DNA of 64,000 nt from Venenivibrio stagnispumantis. Its GTDB lineage: Bacteria; Aquificota; Aquificia; Aquificales; Hydrogenothermaceae. This document shows positions 10,899-18,324 of this stretch, in pieces. The notes under the pieces are model-generated. The model saw only the letters and a list, made by a program, of their open reading frames with translations. It made no database searches and had not been told where the DNA came from. Numbering within the stretch: the stretch's first letter is position 1; every line of letters begins with the position of its first letter. Position numbers and translations under genes: made by a program. The DNA is taken from assembly GCF_900182795.1 (NCBI RefSeq), contig NZ_FXTX01000001.1, positions 62,001 through 126,000 on the forward strand. Direction: 5' to 3'.

Positions 10899-12371
10899 AT
10901 GCTAATAGAAAATAGAGTATTAGTCTTACATATAAGAAATAAAACAAAGATTGATATATCAAATAAATTTATTAAAACCTGTCAGCATTTTAAGAATTTA
11001 GTGTATCTGATAATTAAAGAAAAAGGATATTCTATTTTAAATATATCTGCCTTTAAAAAATCATTAGTAGAAAGAAACAGAAAACAATTATCGGTTAAAG
11101 AGATTGAAATAATTGATAAAATTCAATCATCAAGTTATTTTCCATCTTTAAAAGAAATGTCTAAAAACCTATCATCAGTCACAGTTCAAAAACTAATAGA
11201 ACAGGTAATGAATGAGTATAAAAGTTATTTCAATGCTTTAAAAGATTATAAGGAAAATCCTCGTAAATACAAAAATAAACCTAATCCACCTAAACCAAAG
11301 AAATTAAGTAGAATAAATAATTTCTCAATAAGTTTTGTTAAAAACAATTTTGTAATTAAGGATAAAGGATTAGTTCTTACACTTAATAATAACCTAAAAC
11401 TAAAATTTAAACTGCCAAAACATATATTAAGAAAAGAAATATCATCTATTAGATTAGTCAAAAGATTAGATGAATATGAACTACATATCATATATAAAGA
11501 AAAGATATTAAAGGAAAATTTATTATTAAATGAAAACATTTATGTAGGTATTGATTTAGGATTAGATAATTTAGCAAGTATATTTACCAATAATCCATCT
11601 ATTGAAAGCCTAATAATAAATGGAAAACAAATAAAATCATTTAATCAATGGTTTAATAAGAAAAAATCAGAATTACAATCATTGAAAGATAAATCAAAAG
11701 ATATTGAAGAGAAAGCAAAATACGATTACTTAATCAGGAAGTTATTTAGATATAGAAATAAAAAAATAAAAATATGGTTTCATTTAATATCTACAAGAAT
11801 AGTAGAATATGCAATATTGTCAAAAGCAAAACATATTATCATTTCCAGAGATATTTTAGGCTCTAAAAATGGTATAAATTTAGGTAAAACAAATAATCAA
11901 AATTTTGTCAGTATACCATTTGCATTGTTAATTGATATGATAAAATATAAAGCAAAAAAATATGGTATAGTTGTAAAAGATAAAGAAAAAGAATATTTTA
12001 CAAGTCAAGCAAATTGTTTAACCAATGATATTAGGAAAGTTATGAGAAATAAGAACATTGAATTGTCAGGTGAAAGAGTAGAAAGAGGATTATACAAGGA
12101 TTTTGTTTATGGATTAAAATTTAATGCAGATATCAACGGTGCCGTAAACATTGTTAAAAGAATTAAACTTAAAGTTATTGATTTTTATTTTAAAAGCAGG
12201 GAACTATTTAAGGTATTAAAGAGAAAACTTTGCAGACCAATTAAATTTAATATTTATCAGTTACAAAATGCAAACCTGTTCCTGCATAGGTTATTATCTA
12301 TGCCGGCAGGGATTAGTAATAGTTGTAGTGGTTTAAATGCAGAAATATATAAATTTTTATATGTTTTTTGA
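10899..12371 (+). CDS. tnpB: Solitary TnpB-type (IS200/IS605 OrfB) RNA-guided nuclease family protein, copy 1
   Basis: This 490-residue protein is of the TnpB family, programmable nucleases of IS200/IS605 elements and ancestors of Cas12. RuvC-I is GIDLGLDNLA with D219; RuvC-III is FNADINGAVNI with D411. No CxxC...CxxC zinc ribbon lies between them, and the usual glutamate of the second RuvC motif is not at its canonical place. Instead NLGKTNNQNF and KEYFTSQ (E363/E365) occur, a pattern I associate with a recognised TnpB subgroup with a relocated catalytic glutamate. No Y1 transposase tnpA lies nearby, so any mobility would need one in trans. The start ATG at 10899 has no clear Shine-Dalgarno. 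A related copy is at 50274-51944. Confidence 0.85.
   Translation: MLIENRVLVLHIRNKTKIDISNKFIKTCQHFKNLVYLIIKEKGYSILNISAFKKSLVERNRKQLSVKEIEIIDKIQSSSYFPSLKEMSKNLSSVTVQKLIEQVMNEYKSYFNALKDYKENPRKYKNKPNPPKPKKLSRINNFSISFVKNNFVIKDKGLVLTLNNNLKLKFKLPKHILRKEISSIRLVKRLDEYELHIIYKEKILKENLLLNENIYVGIDLGLDNLASIFTNNPSIESLIINGKQIKSFNQWFNKKKSELQSLKDKSKDIEEKAKYDYLIRKLFRYRNKKIKIWFHLISTRIVEYAILSKAKHIIISRDILGSKNGINLGKTNNQNFVSIPFALLIDMIKYKAKKYGIVVKDKEKEYFTSQANCLTNDIRKVMRNKNIELSGERVERGLYKDFVYGLKFNADINGAVNIVKRIKLKVIDFYFKSRELFKVLKRKLCRPIKFNIYQLQNANLFLHRLLSMPAGISNSCSGLNAEIYKFLYVF
12281..12310 (+). ncRNA. Hairpin near the 3' end of tnpB copy 1, candidate guide-RNA scaffold
   Basis: Inside the last 100 nt of the tnpB frame, CCTG-CATAG (12281-12289) pairs with CTATG-(CCGG bulge)-CAGG (12298-12310) around an 8 nt loop. 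It sits where omega RNAs are usually encoded, overlapping the 3' end of tnpB. A second A/T-rich inverted repeat of about 10 nt (GAAATATA..., TTTATATTTC) spans the stop codon near 12342-12386. No expression evidence can be had from sequence alone, so this is a candidate only. Confidence 0.35.
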
Positions 12372-12433
12372 TATTTTTTATATTTCTGTATACCATGTTA
12401 TTATATTAATAAAAAATTTATCAAGGAGAGGAA

Positions 12434-13429
12434 ATGAAAGAGTTTATCTTTGATGCAAGAAATGCAGATAAAAATGCAATTACAACTGCTATAGAATCCG
12501 GTGTTGATTATATATTAATAGATGAAGAAAAAGCTGGAGAGATAAAAAAACTCGGGAGAATTAAAACAATAATTGTAGATAAAGAAGGAAATTTATCTGA
12601 TGATTTCGTGATAGTGAAGATAGAAAGCAAATCAGATGAAGAAAAAGCTGCCCAGCTTGCAAAATTTGGGAAAAAAGTTATTGTCCAAACAACAGACTGG
12701 ACAATCATTCCACTTGAAAACCTAATAGCCCAGTCGGAGAATATATATTCTTTTGTAAAAGATGCAGAAGAAGCAAAAACAGCTGTTGGAATCCTTGAAA
12801 AAGGTGTAAAAGGCATTGTTTTAAAAACAAATGATTTAAACCAGATAAAAAAAGTTGCAAAAATTATAAAAGAAGATAGTGAAAAATTAAATCTTGTAAA
12901 AGCAAAAGTAGTAAATATCCAACTTCTTGGAATGGGAGATAGGGTAGCAGTAGATACAACTTCCTTATTAAAGAAAGGGGAAGGAATGCTTGTTGGTAAT
13001 TCTTCTGCCGGAATGATTCTTGTCCATGCCGAAACAGAAGAATCAGAATATGTTGCATCAAGACCATTTAGGGTAAATGCCGGAGCAGTTCATATGTATA
13101 CAAGGGTTCCCGGTGGAAAAACTGTTTATCTCTGTGAATTATCAGCAGGAAAAGAGGTTATGATTTATGATATTAATGGAAATGGTAGAGTTGTAAATGT
13201 AGGTAGGTCAAAAATAGAAAGAAGACCTATGATTTTAATAGAGGCAGAATATCAAGGTAAAAAATTATCAGCAGTATTACAAAATGCCGAAACAATAAGA
13301 GTAGTAAAAGGAGATGGGACGCCAATATCAGTAGTAGATTTACAAATAGGTGATGAAATCATAGGATATATAGAAGAAGCAGGAAGACATTTTGGTATGA
13401 AAGTAGAAGAAACAATTATGGAGAAATAA
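12434..13429 (+). CDS. 3-dehydroquinate synthase II
   Basis: The 331-residue protein matches the archaeal-type 3-dehydroquinate synthase (AroB', MJ1249 family). It forms dehydroquinate from 2-amino-3,7-dideoxy-D-threo-hept-6-ulosonate by NAD-dependent oxidative deamination and cyclisation. It is unrelated to classical AroB. Family features include the N-terminal lysine/aspartate-rich region FDARNADKNAITTAIESG, the SSAGMILVHAETEESEYV segment and the RPFRVNAGAVHMY segment just after it. RBS AAGGAGAGG stands before ATG 12434. The next gene follows after 1 nt, although an MCE protein has no known functional link. Presence of this enzyme implies the partner ADTH synthase elsewhere in the genome. 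Confidence 0.88.
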   Translation: MKEFIFDARNADKNAITTAIESGVDYILIDEEKAGEIKKLGRIKTIIVDKEGNLSDDFVIVKIESKSDEEKAAQLAKFGKKVIVQTTDWTIIPLENLIAQSENIYSFVKDAEEAKTAVGILEKGVKGIVLKTNDLNQIKKVAKIIKEDSEKLNLVKAKVVNIQLLGMGDRVAVDTTSLLKKGEGMLVGNSSAGMILVHAETEESEYVASRPFRVNAGAVHMYTRVPGGKTVYLCELSAGKEVMIYDINGNGRVVNVGRSKIERRPMILIEAEYQGKKLSAVLQNAETIRVVKGDGTPISVVDLQIGDEIIGYIEEAGRHFGMKVEETIMEK

Positions 13430-13430
13430 A

Positions 13431-14978
13431 ATGAAAACCCAGTTAAAAGTAGGGATATTTGTAACAATAATTGCATTAATTGCCGGCTATTTAATAATAA
13501 CCTTTGGAAATAAAAATTTTGGAGTAGCAACAAAATATTATTATGTATATTTTGATGATGCCGGCGGATTATCAAAAGGAGCAGATGTTCAGGTAAGAGG
13601 TGTAAAAGCCGGGATGGTTGATGATATCACCTTTGAAAATTCAAAAGTGAAAGTAAAATTCTCTATAAACAAAGATATACCAATATACAAAGATGCAAAA
13701 ATATATATTAGAACTTATGGTTTAATGGGAGACAAATATATATATGTTGACCCGGGAAATCCATCGGCAGGGGAGCTTGCAGAAGGTAATGTTATCCAAA
13801 ATGTTCAGATGGTAGCAACTACAGAAGATACAATGCAAGCAGTCAAAGAAGCTGCAAATAAATTCGGAAACCTTTCGGAAACATTAAATCAGGCAACCGG
13901 AGATGATAGATTAAAAAAATTATTGGAAGATTTTGATAGATTTGCTGCTACAACTGCAGATACAGTTTCAGAAAATAGAGAAAATATAAAAGCATCCATA
14001 GAAAATATAAAGGCAATTACAGCTTCTTTAAGAGAAACATTACCACCTTTAATAGCTAAAATAGATAAAACCGTTGATAATGTAGAAAAAATAACATCAG
14101 AAAACAGGGAAGATATAAGAGCATTAATAGCAAATCTAAAAGAAACATCGGCTGCTTTAAAAGAAAAAACTCCAAAGGTTCTTGATTCTGTAGAAAAAGC
14201 AGCAAATCAGGTAGATGTAGTTTTATCTGAAAATAGAGGAGATATAAAAGTATCCATAGAACAGTTAAGAGAATCAACAAAACAGCTTCATGAAATACTT
14301 GCAAAAGTAAATGAAGGAAGAGGAACCCTTGGAAAACTTGTAAATGACGATAGTTTATATAACAATACAAATGAAGGTGTAAAATCTTTTGCTAAACCAT
14401 TTAAAATAGTAAATGATTCAAGACTTGATATTCAGATGTATGGAGAAAAACATACCGGTAATAAAGATTCTAAGGCAGGTTTTGGTGCAGCATTTATCCC
14501 ATCTGATGATAGATATTATTATGTAGGAATATTATCAAATTCAAATGGAACTGTATCTAAGAAAGAAGAAGTGACTGCCGGTGGAACAACAACAACTTAT
14601 GTGACAAAATCTTACGGAATATTATTTGATTTACAATATGCAAGAAGATTATTAACATTTGGAGCTACCCAGTTTTGGATAAGAGCCGGTATAAAAGATT
14701 CTTCTGCTGATATAGGGGCTGACTTAGTTCTATCTGATAATCTAAAATTATATTCTGATTTATACAGATTTAACAGAAAAGATTTAGTAAACCAACCAAA
14801 CAATCCACAACTTGATATAGGTTTCCAATATAAATTTGGAGATACACCTTTCTTTATCAGAGCAGGGGGTTCAGACCTTGCAAATCGCTCTGTAAGAGGT
14901 TTTTATATAGGTGGAGGTTTATTATTCACAGACGATTACTTGAAATATCTGTTTAGCTCAATTCCAATAAGAAGATAA
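13431..14978 (+). CDS. MlaD-family MCE protein with long helical region and possible C-terminal beta-barrel
   Basis: One N-terminal transmembrane helix (about residues 7-27) anchors the protein in the inner membrane. An MCE domain follows (about 36-118: YYYVYFDDAGGLSKGADV, VRGVKAG, TYGLMGDKYIYV), the lipid-binding ring module of Mla-type transporters. Residues about 130-310 form a long, charged, heptad-like helix, as in needle-forming MCE proteins. The last about 190 residues are different: alternating hydrophobic strands with aromatic belts and a GFYIGGGLLF segment, resembling an outer-membrane beta-barrel or plug. Length 515 is well above the about 180 aa of E. coli MlaD. No MlaE or MlaF gene is adjacent. 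A trans-envelope lipid transport role is inferred. Confidence 0.8.
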   Translation: MKTQLKVGIFVTIIALIAGYLIITFGNKNFGVATKYYYVYFDDAGGLSKGADVQVRGVKAGMVDDITFENSKVKVKFSINKDIPIYKDAKIYIRTYGLMGDKYIYVDPGNPSAGELAEGNVIQNVQMVATTEDTMQAVKEAANKFGNLSETLNQATGDDRLKKLLEDFDRFAATTADTVSENRENIKASIENIKAITASLRETLPPLIAKIDKTVDNVEKITSENREDIRALIANLKETSAALKEKTPKVLDSVEKAANQVDVVLSENRGDIKVSIEQLRESTKQLHEILAKVNEGRGTLGKLVNDDSLYNNTNEGVKSFAKPFKIVNDSRLDIQMYGEKHTGNKDSKAGFGAAFIPSDDRYYYVGILSNSNGTVSKKEEVTAGGTTTTYVTKSYGILFDLQYARRLLTFGATQFWIRAGIKDSSADIGADLVLSDNLKLYSDLYRFNRKDLVNQPNNPQLDIGFQYKFGDTPFFIRAGGSDLANRSVRGFYIGGGLLFTDDYLKYLFSSIPIRR

Positions 14979-14988
14979 GAGGTAAAGC

Positions 14989-15672
14989 ATGGAAAGAGAA
15001 GAGATTTTGAGGAAAATAGATATATTTAAAGAGTTGAAAGATGACCAGATTAAAGAGATAGCCAAATTTTTTTATATAAAAGAATACAAAAAAGGAGATT
15101 ATATCTTTACAGAAGGAGATGAAGAACCGGGAATATATATAGTATTAGAAGGGATAGTAAAACTTGAAAAAGAAACCTTAGAAGGAAAAACAGTAATTTT
15201 AAGGCTTGCAACACCTTATGATATTATAGGTTGGCCTGTATTAAAAGATTCTAAACCAACAAGCACTTATACAGCAAGAGCACTTATAGATTCTAAATTA
15301 TTGTATATATCAAACTCAAATTTTCTAAAACTGCTTGTTATGTATCCTGCATTGGCAGTTAGAATAACCTGTGATATATCCAAAAGGATATTAGAAGCTT
15401 ATGATAGATTAAAAAGTTTAGCCGTTGAAAAAGTTGAAGGAAGAATAGCCACATTATTATTAGAACTTGCAGAAAAAATAGGAAAAAAAGAAAAAGATAA
15501 AGTAGTTATAAATGCACCTATAACAAGACAGGATATAGCAGAAATGACCGGCACCACCGTAGAAACAGCAATTAGAATAATAAGTAGATGGAAAAAAGAA
15601 GGAATAATTGATACAGAAAGGGGAAAAATAGAAATATACGATATTGATTACTTGAAAGATATAATATCCTGA
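14989..15672 (+). CDS. Crp/Fnr-family transcription regulator
   Basis: This 227-residue protein has an N-terminal cyclic-nucleotide-binding-type beta-roll (about 10-125: YIFTEGDEEPGIYIVLEGIVKL, then LRLATPYDIIGWPVL). A dimerisation helix follows (about 125-160), then a C-terminal winged helix-turn-helix (about 170-205: TRQDIAEMTGTTVETAIRII). It lacks the N-terminal cysteine cluster of oxygen-sensing FNR, so it is not a [4Fe-4S] sensor; its only cysteine is in the dimer-helix region. It follows the MCE gene by 10 nt with RBS AGAGG. It lies just upstream of the TolC/RND operon, whose promoter region carries tandem repeats and is a possible target. Ligand is unknown. Confidence 0.88.
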   Translation: MEREEILRKIDIFKELKDDQIKEIAKFFYIKEYKKGDYIFTEGDEEPGIYIVLEGIVKLEKETLEGKTVILRLATPYDIIGWPVLKDSKPTSTYTARALIDSKLLYISNSNFLKLLVMYPALAVRITCDISKRILEAYDRLKSLAVEKVEGRIATLLLELAEKIGKKEKDKVVINAPITRQDIAEMTGTTVETAIRIISRWKKEGIIDTERGKIEIYDIDYLKDIIS

Positions 15673-15686
15673 TGGGATAGCTAATA

Positions 15687-15713
15687 TTGAAATTTTGGCG
15701 ATTTTATTATAAT
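15687..15713 (+). promoter_or_regulatory. Putative promoter of the efflux operon
   Basis: TTGAAA (15687-15692) and a consensus TATAAT (15708-15713) with a short 15 nt spacer precede the tolC-like gene by about 50 nt. The short spacer could indicate a promoter that needs an activator, such as the adjacent Crp/Fnr-type protein; this is inference. Confidence 0.45.
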
Positions 15714-15718
15714 ATATT

Positions 15719-15742
15719 AATATTCTAATATTCTAATATTCC
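15719..15742 (+). repeat. Three tandem 8-bp repeats between efflux promoter and start codon
   Basis: AATATTCT (15719-15726), AATATTCT (15727-15734) and AATATTCC (15735-15742) run head to tail directly after the -10 box and end 19 nt before ATG 15761. They may be a repeated operator half-site or a slippage tract in the 5' UTR that changes its length. Confidence 0.7.
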
Positions 15743-15760
15743 ATAAATACGGAGGAGAAA

Positions 15761-17149
15761 ATGAGATTCAGATATAGTTTGTTTATGCTTACTTTAATAT
15801 CTTCTGCAGTTTTTGCAAAAGAATTAACACTGCAAGAAGCTATAAATACAGGACTGGAAAATAGTTATGAGTTAAAAGCCCAAAAAAATCTTTTACAATC
15901 AAAAAAATACCAATATGAATCTTCAAAAGGTATGAGATTTCCTACTGTATCTTTAAATGAGATATTTTATAGAACAGATAACCCCGGTTATGCTATAATG
16001 AATACTTTAAATCAAAAAAGGCTTGATTTTATAACTTCATCAAAATTTGTTGATATGACTGCCTTAAACCCAATGTTTGGTTCAATGGGAATAAATTTTA
16101 ACAAACCGGATTATCCTTATGTAAATAACTGGCAAACAAAAATAGATATACAGCTTCCTATTTATACCGGTGGTAAAATAACAACCGGAATAAAGATGCA
16201 AGAAAAAGATTTTACTGCTACAAAATATGAAACAGAAAGAACAAAAGAAAAAGTTATATACGATATATCAAAAGCATATTACGGAGCCCTTCTTGCAAAA
16301 GAAGCTATAAAATTGGCAAATCAAGCATATAAAGATGCAGAAAAACATTATAACACTGCAAAAGTTATGGTAGAAAATGGTCTTGCAATAAATGCAGATT
16401 TACTAAGAGCAAAAGTTTATCTTTCTGATATGAAATCTAAAATAAAAGAAGCAGAAAATAACTATCTTATTGCTAAAAAAGGTCTTTTAACAGCAATGGG
16501 AGAAGAAAATCAAAATCCAGCAGATATTGAGATAGTTGGAGATTTATATTGTGAAGATTTAAAAACAGATTTAGAAAGCTATGAGCAGGAAGCCCTTTCT
16601 AAAAGATTAGATTTAATAGCAGTTAAAGAAAAAGTAAATATAGCAAAAAATATGGTAGATTTTTCAAAATCGGATTTTCTCCCAACCATAGGAGCATTTG
16701 CTTCTTATGAAATGAATGATAAAAATTTTGCCGGTGCAAAAGGAAATTGGTTTACTGTAGGAGTTGCTTTAAACTGGAAATTATTTGATGGTATGCAAAA
16801 TATAAACAGATATAAAGCTTCAAAAGAGATGTATAATCAATATAAACAACAGGAAAAAGGATTTGAAGAGTTTATTAAATTCAATGTATATAAAGCATAT
16901 AAAGAAGCATTAACCCAGCAAGATAAATTAAAAACAGCAGAAGAAAATCTTAAATATGCAGAAGAGGTTTTAAGAACAACAGAGATAAGATATAAAAATC
17001 AGCTTGCTTCAATGATAGATTTACTTGACACTCAAACAATGTATGATAAGATAAAATTTGATAAAGCACAGGCAACATACAACTGCCAATTATCTATCTT
17101 GGAGCTTAAATATCAATCAGGAAAACTTTTGGAGGAGATTAAGCAATGA
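15761..17149 (+). CDS. TolC-family outer membrane efflux protein
   Basis: The 462-residue precursor starts with a classical signal peptide ending at VFAKE (cleavage about residue 19-20). It then shows the two homologous halves of the TolC fold, long coiled-coil helices with beta-strand segments (YDISKAYYGALLAKEAI in the first half, VYKAYKEALTQQDKL in the second). TolC proteins form trimeric channels through the outer membrane and the periplasm. The gene overlaps the adaptor gene by 4 nt and is the first of a three-gene RND efflux operon. RBS GGAGGAG precedes ATG 15761. Substrates cannot be predicted. Confidence 0.92.
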   Translation: MRFRYSLFMLTLISSAVFAKELTLQEAINTGLENSYELKAQKNLLQSKKYQYESSKGMRFPTVSLNEIFYRTDNPGYAIMNTLNQKRLDFITSSKFVDMTALNPMFGSMGINFNKPDYPYVNNWQTKIDIQLPIYTGGKITTGIKMQEKDFTATKYETERTKEKVIYDISKAYYGALLAKEAIKLANQAYKDAEKHYNTAKVMVENGLAINADLLRAKVYLSDMKSKIKEAENNYLIAKKGLLTAMGEENQNPADIEIVGDLYCEDLKTDLESYEQEALSKRLDLIAVKEKVNIAKNMVDFSKSDFLPTIGAFASYEMNDKNFAGAKGNWFTVGVALNWKLFDGMQNINRYKASKEMYNQYKQQEKGFEEFIKFNVYKAYKEALTQQDKLKTAEENLKYAEEVLRTTEIRYKNQLASMIDLLDTQTMYDKIKFDKAQATYNCQLSILELKYQSGKLLEEIKQ

Positions 17150-18321
17150 TGAAAAATAAGGTGTTAAAATTTATACTCTTTTTTGTAGTTCCTATTGCTA
17201 TATTTATACTATGGCTTGGTGGATTTTTATCCCACAGGGTAGAACCGGGAACGGCAAAAGAAGAAAAAAAGGTTGTATCCGGATTGTCAACTTTACAGAT
17301 CACACCGGAGCAGGTTGATGAATATTACAAAACAGATGGAACACTTTCTGCAGAAAACAATGCAAAAGTTGCTACAAAATGGATGGGAAGAGTTTTAAAA
17401 ATAAATGTTAAAGAAGGAGATTATGTAAAAAGAGGACAGGTTCTTGCAGTTCTTGATGATTCTGAAATAAGACAGCAAGAGGCAGAAGCTTTTGCAGGTT
17501 TAGAAGAAGTTAAAAAAGCAAGAGAAGAAGCCCTTGCCGGAAAAAAAGCAGCACTTGAAAATTATGAATTTGCAAAAAGAACTTATGAAAGATTTAAAAA
17601 TCTTTATCAAGATAATGCAGTATCAAAACAACAATTGGAAGAGATAGAAACTAAAATGATAGCAGCAAAATCTATGGTTGACCAGATAAATGCAAAAATC
17701 TCTCAAATAGATGCAAAAGAGAAACAGGTTAATGCGAAAATAGGACAGATTAAAGTTATGAAATCTTATGCAACAATTACAGCACCTTTTGATGGATATA
17801 TACTTAAAAAGATGAATGATGAAGGAGATATGGTAGCACCGGGAATGCCAATATTCATCATCGGTGATAAAACATTACAATTTGTTGCAAATTTAGATGA
17901 ATCTCTTGTGGATAAAATAAAAGTAGGCGATGAAGTAGAAATAAAAATAGATACTCTTAACAAAGTTGTAAAAGGAAAAGTTATTCAAAAAAATCCAAAT
18001 ATAGACCCTATGAACAGAAGTTTTATGATAAAAGTAGAAATTCCTTATGAAGAAGGATTATCTTCCGGAATGTATGGAAAAATGTTATTGCCTATAGCAA
18101 AGAAAGAAAAAATACTTATTCCAAAATCAGCAGTTGTTAAATGGGGTCAGCTTAATGCTGTTTATGTAGTATCTAAGGATGGAACAATGAATTTAAGATA
18201 TGTTAAACTCGGTGAAGATTATGGAGATAAAGTAGAAGTCCTATCCGGCTTAACCTCAGGGGAAGTTATAGTAAAAGATAATGTAGAAAAAGCATGTGAT
18301 GGCTGTAAGATTGGAGGTTAA
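17146..18321 (+). CDS. RND efflux periplasmic adaptor (membrane fusion protein)
   Basis: This 391-residue HlyD/AcrA-type adaptor has an N-terminal membrane anchor (about 8-27). A lipoyl half-motif follows (LKINVKEGDYVKRGQVLAVLDD, near 85-106), then an alpha-hairpin rich in A/K/E (about 110-200). The second lipoyl half is ATITAPFDGYILKKMNDEGD, followed by beta-barrel and membrane-proximal domains. It bridges the TolC channel and the RND pump in the periplasm. It overlaps the TolC gene by 4 nt and lies 3 nt before the pump gene. There is no lipobox cysteine, so the anchor is a transmembrane helix. Confidence 0.92.
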   Translation: MMKNKVLKFILFFVVPIAIFILWLGGFLSHRVEPGTAKEEKKVVSGLSTLQITPEQVDEYYKTDGTLSAENNAKVATKWMGRVLKINVKEGDYVKRGQVLAVLDDSEIRQQEAEAFAGLEEVKKAREEALAGKKAALENYEFAKRTYERFKNLYQDNAVSKQQLEEIETKMIAAKSMVDQINAKISQIDAKEKQVNAKIGQIKVMKSYATITAPFDGYILKKMNDEGDMVAPGMPIFIIGDKTLQFVANLDESLVDKIKVGDEVEIKIDTLNKVVKGKVIQKNPNIDPMNRSFMIKVEIPYEEGLSSGMYGKMLLPIAKKEKILIPKSAVVKWGQLNAVYVVSKDGTMNLRYVKLGEDYGDKVEVLSGLTSGEVIVKDNVEKACDGCKIGG

Positions 18322-18324
18322 GGG

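Noticed and set aside
10899-12371. Cas12 effector of a CRISPR system
   Set aside because: No repeats or spacers, no cas1/cas2; size and motifs are those of TnpB.
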